Shown: positions 1 to 9,204, numbered from the stretch's first letter. The stretch is DNA of 64,000 bases from Chiayiivirga flava (GCF_014202825.1 NZ_JACHHP010000001.1:248001-312000), one strand, 5' to 3'. The notes: a model not told the origin generated them from the sequence alone. Numbers and translations: made by a program.

Positions 1-233
1 CGAAGCTCTAGTGCAAAAGCAACACGTTGCTCTGGTGTTGATTCCTCATCCCACGGACCGAGGCACACGGTAGCGAGGACCGAGCGCTTGGGATGATTGT
101 CAGAGAATTGGGCATAGTAGATTGCATGCGCATCCCCGTCTTTGTAAACGAACCGGGTAAGCGAAGTTGTCTTTCCACCGCAACACTCGCATGGGCGTGA
201 CTCGTTTGGAGGTTCGAATTCGAAACTCAGCAT
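1..233 (-). CDS. Hypothetical protein, 3' end beyond window (putative integron cassette gene)
   Basis: An open frame runs leftward from an ATG at 233-231 and leaves the window without a stop, giving at least 77 residues. The N-terminus is MLSFEFEPPNESRPCECCGG, followed by a well-composed sequence with KDGDAHAIYYAQFSD and TVCLGPWDEE. A CxCC cluster at residues 15-18 could bind metal, but this is a guess. The start lies only 5 nt from the GTTGGAC end of the attC-like site, which is how integron cassette genes usually begin. I do not recognise the family. Base use is less GC-rich than in the neighbouring core genes, as expected for cassettes. The frame is convincing from amino-acid composition; the function is unknown. 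Confidence 0.7.
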   Translation of the reverse strand, partial: MLSFEFEPPNESRPCECCGGKTTSLTRFVYKDGDAHAIYYAQFSDNHPKRSVLATVCLGPWDEESTPEQRVAFALEL

Positions 234-238
234 TTGCT

Positions 239-329
239 GTCCAACGCCGCGTTAAGCGGCCGCGGGCCGACAACGTAACAGGAAACATCGAAACCTCTCC
301 CCGCGGTCCGCTTGAACGCATAATTAGCC
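239..329 (-). repeat. attC-like recombination site (integron cassette)
   Basis: Read on the minus strand, the gap between the two small genes starts with GGCTAAT (323-329), continues TATGCGTTCAAGCGGACCGC, and ends CCGCTTAACGCGGCGTTGGAC. The last 7 nt (239-245 on the plus strand as GTCCAAC) fit the core-site consensus GTTRRRY. The arms AAGCGG-A-CCGCGG and CCGCGGCCGCTT pair over 12 bp with a single bulged A, the 'extrahelical base' typical of attC. The TTCAAGC and GCTTAAC boxes match those of well-known cassettes. Orientation agrees with both flanking genes. The 7-bp left box matches the consensus only in part. Confidence 0.8.
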
Positions 330-352
330 GGCGGCCACGAATAGACACCTGC

Positions 353-589
353 CTAGCGCCGGTCACGCTTGATTGAACGAACCGCTCTCTCAATGGCACT
401 ACGACGGCTCAAGCCAGGAATGCGTTGAAGCTCATGCCGAATGAGCGCCTCAGCCTGCTCTTTGCTCCCCAGGCACAGGACGACAAGCTCTTCTTCGAGC
501 GACACGGCTGAACCGGCGCCATGCGCTGCTGTGCGCCAAAGAACCACCGCGATACCAAGACCGACCGCAAGCAAGAGCAGAACGTGCAT
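353..589 (-). CDS. Small membrane-anchored hypothetical protein (putative cassette gene)
   Basis: This 78-aa frame ends with TAG at 353-355. Residues 2-17 (HVLLLLAVGLGIAVVL) form one hydrophobic segment, either a membrane anchor or an uncleaved signal. A soluble, charged, probably helical part with many Arg/Lys follows (EEELVVLCLGSKEQAEALIR and a basic tail KRDRR). No strong Shine-Dalgarno is visible before the ATG. The attC-like site begins 23 nt after its stop, so gene plus site fit the one-gene, one-attC layout of an integron cassette. I know no family for it. The reading frame is supported by its coherent membrane-then-helix pattern; the function is unknown. Confidence 0.65.
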   Translation of the reverse strand: MHVLLLLAVGLGIAVVLWRTAAHGAGSAVSLEEELVVLCLGSKEQAEALIRHELQRIPGLSRRSAIERAVRSIKRDRR

Positions 590-984
590 CTGCTAGACCC
601 GAGCGAGAAAGTGAAAGGACGAGCTCTTTGAAGACCGCGGAAACCCTTGACCCGACCGGCTAACACCTATTCGACACCACTAATGTGGTGCATAACGTCG
701 CGGTGTAACACGGCTTCTGGCAGTAAATTTGCCTGTGAATCAGCGTCTTTGTCGTGATTGCACCCCCGCGCGTGGGGTGTAACGTCGGAGCATTTTTCGA
801 CTCTGGGAGACATGGATTGCATCGTTGCACTCGCGAGACGGCGGCGCAAGGGATGCGGAGCAAGCACTGAGGTTGGGACAGCGGGCGCGAAACACATGTG
901 CGGCCAAGGCAGATCCAAATGCCTGGCGAGAAAATGCCCGGGTGACACGCCTCTGCGGCACCGCGGTCGCACTACCCGATCCAG
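590..984. other. Intergenic region, possible array boundary
   Basis: There is no convincing gene in this 395-bp stretch. It holds a small hairpin (CACCAC-TAAT-GTGGTG, 675-690) and another inverted repeat around 761-780 (CACCCCC...GGGGTG). On the minus strand GTTATGC and GTTAGCC occur near 656-696; both resemble an integron core site imperfectly (GTTRRRY). Because the cassette genes point left, an integrase and attI would be expected on this right-hand side, but neither is recognisable. The short frames here have poor composition and were not called. Confidence 0.4.
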
Positions 985-2478
985 CTAGTCGACCGCCTCG
1001 CCCACCAGCCGCCGCAGCGTGTCCTCGGCATCGTGCGGGACAATCGGCGTCTCCCAGTCTTCCATCAGGGTGATGTAGAGGAGTTTCTCGAATTCGGTGC
1101 GGAAGCGGCGGATGACGGCTTGCGGGCGGGGGACGGATTTTGCGTCGGTGATCAGGCCGAAATGGATCTGGTTGTTGTAGCTCAATATGCTGATGCCCAT
1201 GCCGATGCAGCCGGTCTGCGGCACCCAGAACATCAGGTCGCTGATGCGGGCGCCGGCCAGATACAGCGGCATCTGCGGGCCGGGGACGTTTGTCGCGACG
1301 GCCGTGGCCTTGCGGCTGAAGAGATCGAGCGCGAAGCGTTGCACCGGCACCGGGGTCATGCCGAGTGCGGCGAGCACGCCGAAGGTCATGATGGCCTGGC
1401 GCGAGGATTTGATCTGGCGCATGTTTTCGGCAACGAGTTCCAGCCGCATCAGCGGGTTGGGTTCGCCGATCGGCAGGTCGAGGAAGACGAGGCCAAAGTG
1501 GTTGCCGAGTTTCTTCGCGTGTTCCAGCGGGCGCAGGTTCACCGGCACGGTGGCGCGGATGGTGAGGCCGTCGATGTCCTCGCCCATGTCGAGCAGGTAC
1601 GAGCGCAGCGCGCCGGTGGCCGAGGCCAGCAGCACGTCGTTGACGGTGCAGCCGAGCGCCTTGCCGACGGCCTTCACCTCGTCCAGCGCCATCGGCGGGG
1701 CCCACGCGCAGCGTTTGCTGACGCCGAGCGGGGCCTTGAGCGGCGTGGGCGGGTCGTCGGAGAGGATCAGCGCCTGCGCCAGTTCGCGCGCGATTTCGCC
1801 GCCCTCCTTCGCCAGCATGCCGGCGAGGGTCGGGTCGCGGTACATCTCCATGCCCTTGCCGAACACCTTGCCGCCGAGTTTCACCGCGCGGTCGAGCTGG
1901 GCGCGCGCGGGGTCGAAGAACTTGCGCGAGACCTTTTCGCCATCGTGCTTGAGCCAGGCTTCCTTCAGCGCCGCACCTTTTTTCTGCACCGGGCTCACGT
2001 CGGTGAGCGACAGCAGCACCTGGATCAGCGCGATGCCGTCGGCATAGCAGTGGTGGATGCGCGACACGAGCGCGCTGCCGCCGTTGTAGTTTTCCACGAG
2101 GTGGAACTGCCACAGCGGCTTGGAATGATCGAGCGGGCTCGATGCGAGCTGGCTGACGAGGCGTTCGAGCTCGGTCTGGCTGGCGTCGCCGGGCAGCGCG
2201 GTGTGGCAGACGTGCCAGTCCAGGTCGAAATCGGCGTCGGTTTCCCAATACGCGGCGGAGCCGGTATCCACGGCCTTCTGGCGAAAGCGCCGGAAGGCGA
2301 GGAAGCGCTCGCCGATGAGCTTGCGCAGGGCCTTCAGATGCAGTCGCTCGGAAAACATGAGCACGCCGGTGATCATCATCGGGCTGGTGGGTTTTTCCAT
2401 CCGCAGCCACGCGGTGTCGACCTTGGACATCGGCTCGCGCCGGCGGCGCGGCTTTTCCGGCCTGGGGTTGGATGACAT
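985..2478 (-). CDS. WS/DGAT family O-acyltransferase (wax ester synthase / diacylglycerol acyltransferase)
   Basis: The protein has 497 aa from ATG 2478, chosen because GGAGG lies 12 nt upstream and the length suits the family; an internal ATG at 2430 (MSKVDTAW) would give 481 aa and is where homology probably starts. The condensation-type active site HHxxxDG is present as HHCYADG at residues 142-148. Also present are PVNLRP and a C-terminal NQIHFGL region typical of bacterial WS/DGATs. These enzymes esterify fatty alcohols or diacylglycerol with acyl-CoA to make storage lipid; many homologues of uncertain substrate exist, so triacylglycerol or wax formation is an inference. phrB ends 64 bp upstream on the same strand. 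Confidence 0.9.
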   Translation of the reverse strand: MSSNPRPEKPRRRREPMSKVDTAWLRMEKPTSPMMITGVLMFSERLHLKALRKLIGERFLAFRRFRQKAVDTGSAAYWETDADFDLDWHVCHTALPGDASQTELERLVSQLASSPLDHSKPLWQFHLVENYNGGSALVSRIHHCYADGIALIQVLLSLTDVSPVQKKGAALKEAWLKHDGEKVSRKFFDPARAQLDRAVKLGGKVFGKGMEMYRDPTLAGMLAKEGGEIARELAQALILSDDPPTPLKAPLGVSKRCAWAPPMALDEVKAVGKALGCTVNDVLLASATGALRSYLLDMGEDIDGLTIRATVPVNLRPLEHAKKLGNHFGLVFLDLPIGEPNPLMRLELVAENMRQIKSSRQAIMTFGVLAALGMTPVPVQRFALDLFSRKATAVATNVPGPQMPLYLAGARISDLMFWVPQTGCIGMGISILSYNNQIHFGLITDAKSVPRPQAVIRRFRTEFEKLLYITLMEDWETPIVPHDAEDTLRRLVGEAVD

Positions 2479-2542
2479 CGCAGTGAACCGCCTCCCCGCG
2501 GTGACGCGCATGCCCGATGGTGCCCGGGCGCGGGCGAGAACG

Positions 2543-3964
2543 TCAACGCGCGGTCTTGATCCTGTCGTGTGCGGCGAGGGCCGCGTCGCGGCTCTGGGCC
2601 AGGTCGACGATCGGCTGCGCCGGATAGTCCGGTGCCAGGCGCGCGGCGTCGGCGTGCTCCCACGGCGCGAACACGGCGGCGTCCGGCAATGCGTCGAGCT
2701 CGGGCAGCCAGCGGCGCACGTAGCGGACATCGGGATCGAAGCGGCGTGCCTGCGTCACGGGATTGAAGATGCGGAAGTACGGCGCAGCGTCGGCGCCGGT
2801 GCCGGCGGTCCATTGCCAGCCTTGGGTGTTGTTGGCCAGATCCGCGTCGACCAGCGTGTCCCAGAACCAGCGTGCACCGTGGATCCAGTGCTGGCGCAGG
2901 TTCTTGGTGAGGAAACTCGCGGTGAGCATGCGCACGCGGTTGTGCATGAAGCCGGTGGCCCACAGCTCGCGCATGCCGGCATCGACGATGGGCACGCCGG
3001 TGCGGCCGCGGCACCAGGCTTCGAGCGCGTCGTTGTCGCGCGGCGCCCACGGAAAGTCGTCGAAGCGCGGGTTGAGGTTGGCGTCGGTGCTGGCGGGGAA
3101 GTGATACAGCAGGTGGTGCGAGAACTCGCGCCAGCCGAGTTCCTTGAGCCAGGTTTCGACATGCGGTTCGACGGCGGCCGGCCACGTGCGCCCCTGGATG
3201 GCGGCGACGAGCCGGCGCGGCGAGATCTCGCCGAAGTGCAGGTGCGGCGACAGGCGCGAGGTGCCGACGCGGTCCGGCAGGTCGCGCTGGGTTTTGTAGT
3301 GCGCGACGGCGTCGTCGAGAAACACCTCCAGCATTTCCGCGGCACCGGCCGCGCCCGGGCGCCAGTCCGCGAGCATCGGCCGATCCCAGCGCGGCCGCGG
3401 CGCGGGCAACAGCGCATCGACCGTCTCCGACGCGAGGTGCGGCACGGCCGGCAGGCGCGCGGGGGCGGCGGGCGGTGCGCCGTCGCGCAGCCGTGCCCGC
3501 GCGTTGCGCCAGAACGGCGTGAAGACCCGGTACGGCGTGCCCTGCCCCGTTTCGATCTCCCACGGTTCGAACAGCAGCGCGGCGTTGTGGCTGTGTGCGT
3601 CGATGCCGCGCTGCTTGAAATGCGTCTTGAGCGCGGCATCGCGCGCGATGACGGCCGGCTCGTACAGCCGGTTCCAGTACACCGCGCTGGCGCCGGTTTC
3701 CTCGATCAATGTCTCGAGCGCGCGCTCCGTGGGTCCGCGTCGCAGCACCAGCATCGACCCGCGTTCGCGCAGCGCCGCCGACAACGCCCGCAGCGAGGCC
3801 GCGAGCCAGGCCCGGCTCGCGGCGCCGGGCATCCACGGCGCCTCCTCGTCCGGCGCGTGCACGTAGACGGGCACGATGCGATGGCCGGCGTCGAGCGCGG
3901 CCTGCAGTGCGGGATTGTCGTCCAGGCGCAGGTCGCGCCGGAACCAGAGCAGGGCGGTGGTCAT
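2543..3964 (-). CDS. phrB: Deoxyribodipyrimidine photolyase (cryptochrome/photolyase family)
   Basis: The protein has 473 aa, the usual size of class I CPD photolyases, and uses light to repair pyrimidine dimers with FAD. The start MTTALLWFRRDLRLDDNPAL is the standard N-terminus of the Rossmann-like antenna domain. The C-terminal FAD-binding domain is intact: the GTSRLSPHLHFGEISPR segment, EFSHHLLYHFP, WATGFMHNRVRM, and the long motif around DADLANNTQGWQW that holds the electron-transfer tryptophans. Upstream ATGs in the same frame add only arginine-rich non-homologous sequence. It is divergent from yfhM (136 bp apart) and may be co-transcribed with the acyltransferase gene downstream. Confidence 0.95.
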   Translation of the reverse strand: MTTALLWFRRDLRLDDNPALQAALDAGHRIVPVYVHAPDEEAPWMPGAASRAWLAASLRALSAALRERGSMLVLRRGPTERALETLIEETGASAVYWNRLYEPAVIARDAALKTHFKQRGIDAHSHNAALLFEPWEIETGQGTPYRVFTPFWRNARARLRDGAPPAAPARLPAVPHLASETVDALLPAPRPRWDRPMLADWRPGAAGAAEMLEVFLDDAVAHYKTQRDLPDRVGTSRLSPHLHFGEISPRRLVAAIQGRTWPAAVEPHVETWLKELGWREFSHHLLYHFPASTDANLNPRFDDFPWAPRDNDALEAWCRGRTGVPIVDAGMRELWATGFMHNRVRMLTASFLTKNLRQHWIHGARWFWDTLVDADLANNTQGWQWTAGTGADAAPYFRIFNPVTQARRFDPDVRYVRRWLPELDALPDAAVFAPWEHADAARLAPDYPAQPIVDLAQSRDAALAAHDRIKTAR

Positions 3965-4100
3965 CGCGACGAATCTATCAGGCGCGACGGCACCGCGTCT
4001 GCCACGCATAACGCACCGCGCGTCGGCAATTCGCCACACGCACGCCGGGCCGCGTCATCGCGCTGCGGTATATTGCCGCACCTTCCGGAGAACTCCTGCC

Positions 4101-7100
4101 ATGCGCTCTTCGCGTCTCGTGTCGACGGCCAAGACCGTGTTCGTGCTGCTTGCCTTTTCGCTCGTTCTGGCCGGCTGCGGCAACGACGCCCCGCCGCCGC
4201 CGACACCCGACCCCGCCACGCAGGCCGATGCACCCGCCGCGCCGACGGCCGATTTCGTGCTGATCGACGCCGGCAGCGAAACGTGGAATGGCCGCCCCGC
4301 GCTGCGCTTGCGGTTTTCGCAGCCGCTCGTCGGCGAGCAGCCGTTCGACCAGCTCATCGTGGTGGCCGATGCCAACGGTGCCGAGCAGTCCGGCGGCTGG
4401 GTGCTCGACGATGACCGCCAGACCCTGCTGTTTCCGTATGTGCAGGGCGACAAGACCTACAGCGTCACGCTGAAGGGTGCGATCAGCGCCGTCGACGGCC
4501 GCACGGTGGCACCGCAGCCGGCGCGCGAGGTGTACTCGGGCAATCTCGCGCCGACGGTCGGCTTCGCGAGCCAGGGCAGCGTGCTGCCGGCGCGCGGCAG
4601 CGAGGGGCTGCCCGTCATCGCGGTGAACGTGACCGACGTCGACGTCGAATTCCTGCGCGTGCGCGAAAAGAACTATTCGCAGTTCTTCGCAACCTTCCTC
4701 GGCCAGTCGCCGCGCAGCTACTGGCAGTTGTCGGAACTGAGCGCGATCGCCGATTCGGTCTACGCCACGCGCTTTGCGCTGGAGGGCGCGCCGAACCAGC
4801 GCACGGTGAGCTTCCTGCCGGTGCAGACCCTGTCCGAACTGCGTGAGCCGGGCCTGTACTTCGCGCTGATGAAGCGTCCGGGCACCTTCGACGGCAGCTA
4901 CGAAACCAGTTACTTCTACGTCAGCGACCTGGGCCTGCACGCGCGCGTGCAGAACGGCACGCTGTGGGTGCACACCGCGTCGCTGGCGAGCGGCAGCGCG
5001 CGAGGCAGCGTCGCGGTGCAGGTGATCGACAGGAAAGGCAACACGCTGGCCTCGGGCAGCACCGATTCCGACGGCGACGCGCGCCTTGCCTACACGCCGA
5101 ACTCCGAGCACGTGCTGATCGCGCGCGACGGTGACGAACTCGCGCTGATCCCGTTCAACCAGCCGGCGCTGGATCTGTCCGAATTCTCCATCGCCGGCCG
5201 CAAGCAGACGGCGCAGGACGTGTACGCATGGTCCGGTCGCGACCTGTTCCGCCCGGGCGAACCGCTGCAGGTGTCCGCGCTGCTGCGCGACTTCGACGGC
5301 CGTCCGCTGCCAAACCCGCAGCCGCTGTTCGCGACGCTGCGCCAGCCCGACGGCCGCGCCGTGTCCACGCTGCAGCTCGATCCGGAAGCACTCGGGTACT
5401 ACAACTATGCACGCCTGCTGCCCGAGGACGGCGCCACCGGCCGCTGGACCGTCGAATTCCGCCTCGATCCGTCCACGCCCGAACCCGACGGACGCTTCGC
5501 GTTCCGCATCGAGGAATTCCTGCCCGAACGGTTGAAACTCGCGCTCGACAGCAGTGCCGAACGCCTCGCGCCCGGCGAGCCGCTGCCGCTGGCCGTCGAC
5601 GGCGACTATCTCTACGGCGCGCCCGCCGCCGGCAACCGCTTCACTGCCGAACTCATCTACCGCCCGGCGCTGCACCCGGTGCCGGCGTTCAAGGACTACT
5701 TCTTCGGCGACCCGACGCAGGACCTGCCGAAGGAGCCGCAGGAGGCCATCGACACCAAACTCGGCGACGACGGCACGCTGAACGAAGACATCGCCTTGCT
5801 GCCCGACGCCGCACCCGTCACCGCGCCGGTGGACGTGCTCGTGGCCGGCAGCGTGTTCGAATCCGGCGGCCGCGCCGTGCGCCGCTCGCTCACGCGCACC
5901 ATCTGGCCGGCCGACGCACTGGTCGGCGTGCGTCCGCTGTTCGACCACGACGACGGCGCCAATTCCAATTCCGACGCCGCGTTCGAAATCGTGCGCAGCG
6001 ACGCCGCCGGCACCTCGCTCGCGGCCGCCGCGCTGCAGGTGAAACTGATCCGCGAGCTGCGCAACTACCACTGGACCTGGACCGACGGCAGCGGCTGGAG
6101 CACCGACTACACGCGCCGCTACGAGACCGTCGACGAAACCACGCTCGCGCTCGCCGCAGGTACGCCGGGACGGTATTCGGCGCGGGTGGAATGGGGCGAA
6201 TACCGTCTGGAGATCACCGATCCGGACACCGGCCTGACGATGCGCTACCCGTTCACCGCCGGCTACAGCTGGAACGACGACAACCGCGGCGTCGACGCAC
6301 GCCCGGACAAGGTGAAACTCTCCCTCGACAAGGACGGCTACGCTGCCGGCGACACCGCCGTGGTCACGATCACGCCGCCGTACGACGGCCAGGGCGTGCT
6401 GCTGGTGGAATCGGACACGCTGCTGTTCCGCACCGAGATCGAAGCGCGCGCCGGTGCCACGGTGAGCATTCCGATCAGCGCGGACATGGCGCGGCACGAT
6501 GTCTACATCACCGCCCTCGTCTTCCGCCCCGCCGGCACGGGCGAAGGCATGGGACCCAAGCGCGCCATCGGCATCGCGCACCTGCCGATCGCGCGCGGTA
6601 ACCGCGACGTGGCGCTGACGCTGACCGCGCCCGAACGCACGCGTCCGGGCGAGCAGATCGCCGTCACCGTCGACGCGCCGGGGTTCGCCGGGCAGCAGGC
6701 GTTCGTGGTGGTCGAAGCGGTGGACCTCGGCATCATCAATCTCACGAACTACGCGGTGCCGGATGCGTCGGACTATTTCCTCGCGCAGCGCGGGCTCGGC
6801 GTCGAGGCCTGGGACATCTACGGCCGCGTGATCGAAACGCTGGAAGGCGTGCGCGCCAAGCTGCGCTTCGGCGGCGACGCCGCGCTGTCCGCGCTGCCGC
6901 AGGCGCGCCGACCGACCGCGAAGGTGCAGACCGTCGCGCTGCACCACGCGCCGGTGGCGTTCGACGCGCAGGGCAAGGCCACGGTGACCTTCACCGCGCC
7001 GGACTTCAACGGCACGCTGCGCGTGGCCGCCCTCGCCTACTCGGCGCAGAACTACGGCAGGAGCAGCGTGGAGAGCATCGTGCGTGCGCCGCTGGTGCTG

Positions 7101-8993
7101 GAGGTCAGCACGCCGCGCGCAATGGCGCCGGGCGACAGCTCCAGCCTGACGGTGGACCTGCACAATCTCAGCGGTGCAAAGGCGACGTACCGTGTCTCGG
7201 CGACGTCGAGCGGCCCGCTGTCGATTCCCGGCGCGGTGCAGACGGTGGAGCTCGAAGACAACCAGCGCCGTACGATCGGGTTTGCGCTCAAAGCGCTGGC
7301 CGGCTACGGCGTCGGCAAGTTCAGCGTCAGCGCCGAATCAGCCGGCGCCACGCTCAAGCGCGATTTCGAGATCGTGGTGCGGCCGGCGTGGTCCACCGTC
7401 CGGCGCAGCAACGCGCGCGTGATCGACACTGCGCAGACGCTCAACTTCGGCAGCAACCTGTTCGATGGCCTGTACCCGGAGTCGGCCAAGGCACTGATCA
7501 GCGTCTCGGCGGTGCCGCCGCTGCCGTTCGCGGCCGTGGTCGACGGCCTCATCGGGTATCCGTACGGCTGCATCGAGCAGACATCGAGCCGGCTGTGGCC
7601 GCTGGTGTGGCTGGACGACGCCACCGCACGCAAACTCGGCATCCCGGCGCTGGAGCCGGCCAAGCGCAAGGCCATGCTCGACGCCGGCTTCGCACGCATT
7701 TCCGCGATGCAGCTGGAAAACGGGCAGTTCTCGTTCTGGCCCGGCGACGGCTACGCGCAGCCGCAGATGACCGCCTACGTGGCCGACCTGCTGCTGACCG
7801 CGAAGGACAACGGCCTCGACTACCCGCAGGCGGTGCTCGACAAGGCGCTCGAACGCCTCAACGAAGACCTGCTGACCGGCGGCGACGGCTACTACAACTA
7901 CGAGCACTCGGACCACCTGCGCTTTGCCGCCAACGCCTACGCAGGCTACGTGCTGGCGCGCGCCAACCGCGCCCCGCTCGGCACGCTGCGTTCGCTGTAC
8001 GACAACCAGCGCGGCAATTCGCTGACCGCGCTGCCGCTGGTGCAGCTGGGGCTTGCCCTGCAGCTGCAGGGCGATGCGCAGCGCGGCCAGGCGGCGGTCG
8101 AGGAAGCGCTGCAGAAGAACAGCGACCGCCCGCAGTACCTCGGCGACTACGGATCGGACGTGCGCGACGAAGCGCTGCTGATCGCGCTGCTGCACGAGAA
8201 CAAGCAGCGCACGCCGGCCCTCGATGCGCGCGTCATCGCACTCGCGCGCAACGTGCGCACACCGGAGCGGCAGCGTTACTGGTTCAGCACGCAGGAACAG
8301 CTTGCCATCTTCCGCCTCGGCCGCGCCGTGCTCGGCGAGAACGCGCGCGGCCTGCAGGGCGAGTTGCGCGTCGGCGAAACGGTCGAGGCGCTGGACGGAC
8401 GTCCGCTGGTGTCGCGCGAGGCCGTACTCGCGGACCTGCGCGCCGGTGTGAGCGTGGTGCTGCAGGGCGATGGCCCGTTCTGGGTGTCCGAGGATGTCGT
8501 CGGCACGCCGACCACGGCACCGGCGCCGAAGGACGATCCCATCCGCGTGCGCCGCAGCTGGTACACCACCGACGGCACGCTCTTCACCGGCAGCGAACTC
8601 ACCGAAGGCGACACGCTCATCGCCAAGCTCACCGTCGAGGCGAAGGAACAGGTGCCGGACGCGCTGGTCGTCGACCTGCTGCCGGCGGGCATCGAGATCG
8701 AAAACCTCGCGCTCGGCGACCGCGGCGCGCTCGGCGACCTGGTGCTCGACGGCATCACGCTCAACCAGCGCGAATACGCCGCCGACGTGCAGCACGAGGA
8801 ATTCCGCGACGATCGTTACGTGGCCGCGGTGAAGCTGTGGGCCGGCAGCCCGGCGCATTTGTTCTACCTCGTGCGCGCGGTGTCGCCCGGCACGTTCGTG
8901 GTGCCGCCGCCGACGGTGGAAGACATGTACCGGCCGCAGATCGGCGGCGTCGGCGAAGTCACGCAGAAGACGATCACGGTCGTCTCGCCGTAG
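4101..8993 (+). CDS. yfhM: Bacterial alpha-2-macroglobulin family lipoprotein
   Basis: The 1630-aa precursor begins with a lipoprotein signal whose lipobox LAGC puts the lipid-bearing Cys at residue 26. The start is fixed by GGAG 10 nt upstream of ATG. Tandem macroglobulin-type beta domains fill the N-terminal two thirds. The reactive thioester motif is present as CIEQ at about residue 1157, inside an alpha/alpha-toroid TED-like region. Bacterial alpha-2-macroglobulins are thought to trap foreign proteases in the periplasm when the wall is breached. In E. coli and many relatives the gene sits next to pbpC, which repairs peptidoglycan, and the same pairing occurs here. A TATATT sequence at 4069-4074 could be its -10 box, but no clear -35 was found. 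Confidence 0.95.
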   Translation: MRSSRLVSTAKTVFVLLAFSLVLAGCGNDAPPPPTPDPATQADAPAAPTADFVLIDAGSETWNGRPALRLRFSQPLVGEQPFDQLIVVADANGAEQSGGWVLDDDRQTLLFPYVQGDKTYSVTLKGAISAVDGRTVAPQPAREVYSGNLAPTVGFASQGSVLPARGSEGLPVIAVNVTDVDVEFLRVREKNYSQFFATFLGQSPRSYWQLSELSAIADSVYATRFALEGAPNQRTVSFLPVQTLSELREPGLYFALMKRPGTFDGSYETSYFYVSDLGLHARVQNGTLWVHTASLASGSARGSVAVQVIDRKGNTLASGSTDSDGDARLAYTPNSEHVLIARDGDELALIPFNQPALDLSEFSIAGRKQTAQDVYAWSGRDLFRPGEPLQVSALLRDFDGRPLPNPQPLFATLRQPDGRAVSTLQLDPEALGYYNYARLLPEDGATGRWTVEFRLDPSTPEPDGRFAFRIEEFLPERLKLALDSSAERLAPGEPLPLAVDGDYLYGAPAAGNRFTAELIYRPALHPVPAFKDYFFGDPTQDLPKEPQEAIDTKLGDDGTLNEDIALLPDAAPVTAPVDVLVAGSVFESGGRAVRRSLTRTIWPADALVGVRPLFDHDDGANSNSDAAFEIVRSDAAGTSLAAAALQVKLIRELRNYHWTWTDGSGWSTDYTRRYETVDETTLALAAGTPGRYSARVEWGEYRLEITDPDTGLTMRYPFTAGYSWNDDNRGVDARPDKVKLSLDKDGYAAGDTAVVTITPPYDGQGVLLVESDTLLFRTEIEARAGATVSIPISADMARHDVYITALVFRPAGTGEGMGPKRAIGIAHLPIARGNRDVALTLTAPERTRPGEQIAVTVDAPGFAGQQAFVVVEAVDLGIINLTNYAVPDASDYFLAQRGLGVEAWDIYGRVIETLEGVRAKLRFGGDAALSALPQARRPTAKVQTVALHHAPVAFDAQGKATVTFTAPDFNGTLRVAALAYSAQNYGRSSVESIVRAPLVLEVSTPRAMAPGDSSSLTVDLHNLSGAKATYRVSATSSGPLSIPGAVQTVELEDNQRRTIGFALKALAGYGVGKFSVSAESAGATLKRDFEIVVRPAWSTVRRSNARVIDTAQTLNFGSNLFDGLYPESAKALISVSAVPPLPFAAVVDGLIGYPYGCIEQTSSRLWPLVWLDDATARKLGIPALEPAKRKAMLDAGFARISAMQLENGQFSFWPGDGYAQPQMTAYVADLLLTAKDNGLDYPQAVLDKALERLNEDLLTGGDGYYNYEHSDHLRFAANAYAGYVLARANRAPLGTLRSLYDNQRGNSLTALPLVQLGLALQLQGDAQRGQAAVEEALQKNSDRPQYLGDYGSDVRDEALLIALLHENKQRTPALDARVIALARNVRTPERQRYWFSTQEQLAIFRLGRAVLGENARGLQGELRVGETVEALDGRPLVSREAVLADLRAGVSVVLQGDGPFWVSEDVVGTPTTAPAPKDDPIRVRRSWYTTDGTLFTGSELTEGDTLIAKLTVEAKEQVPDALVVDLLPAGIEIENLALGDRGALGDLVLDGITLNQREYAADVQHEEFRDDRYVAAVKLWAGSPAHLFYLVRAVSPGTFVVPPPTVEDMYRPQIGGVGEVTQKTITVVSP

Positions 8994-9008
8994 CTGTCTG
9001 TTGCTCAA

Positions 9009-9053
9009 AGCCCTTCCCCCTTGACGGGGGAAGGGTTGGGATGGGGGTGGCTC
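9009..9053. repeat. REP-like repeat, left copy of an inverted pair
   Basis: This 45-bp element starts 15 nt after the yfhM stop and contains its own hairpin (CCCTTCCCC / GGGGAAGGG). An exact reverse-complement copy lies at 9147-9191. It belongs with the similar 'ccttctcccc' elements at 28243-28418 and 53875-54108. It may also act as a transcript-end stem. Confidence 0.85.
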
Positions 9054-9146
9054 CTGATCTTCTTTTTTGCTCCTGATCCCTGAACCCCAGATTCGACACG
9101 ACGCTCCGACACGCCCCCCCGATCCGTTGAGCAGGAACACGATCAA

Positions 9147-9191
9147 GAGCCACCCCCATCCCAACCCTTCCCCCGTCAAGGGGGAAGGGCT
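9147..9191. repeat. REP-like repeat, right copy of an inverted pair
   Basis: Perfect 45-bp reverse complement of 9009-9053, separated from it by 93 bp. It ends 13 nt before the likely GTG start of pbpC. Its sequence supplies the G/A-rich stretch that could act as the pbpC ribosome-binding site, and it is open in the pbpC frame, so automated start calls may extend into it. Confidence 0.85.
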
Positions 9192-9204
9192 CAAGCACAG
9201 GCAC

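Noticed and set aside
667-972. Small frames on both strands between the cassette gene and the acyltransferase
   Set aside because: Poor composition, no Shine-Dalgarno and no recognisable motif; kept as an intergenic region.
3978-7163. 1061-codon minus-strand frame opposite yfhM
   Set aside because: It overlaps the well-supported lipoprotein gene and shows no coherent domain pattern.
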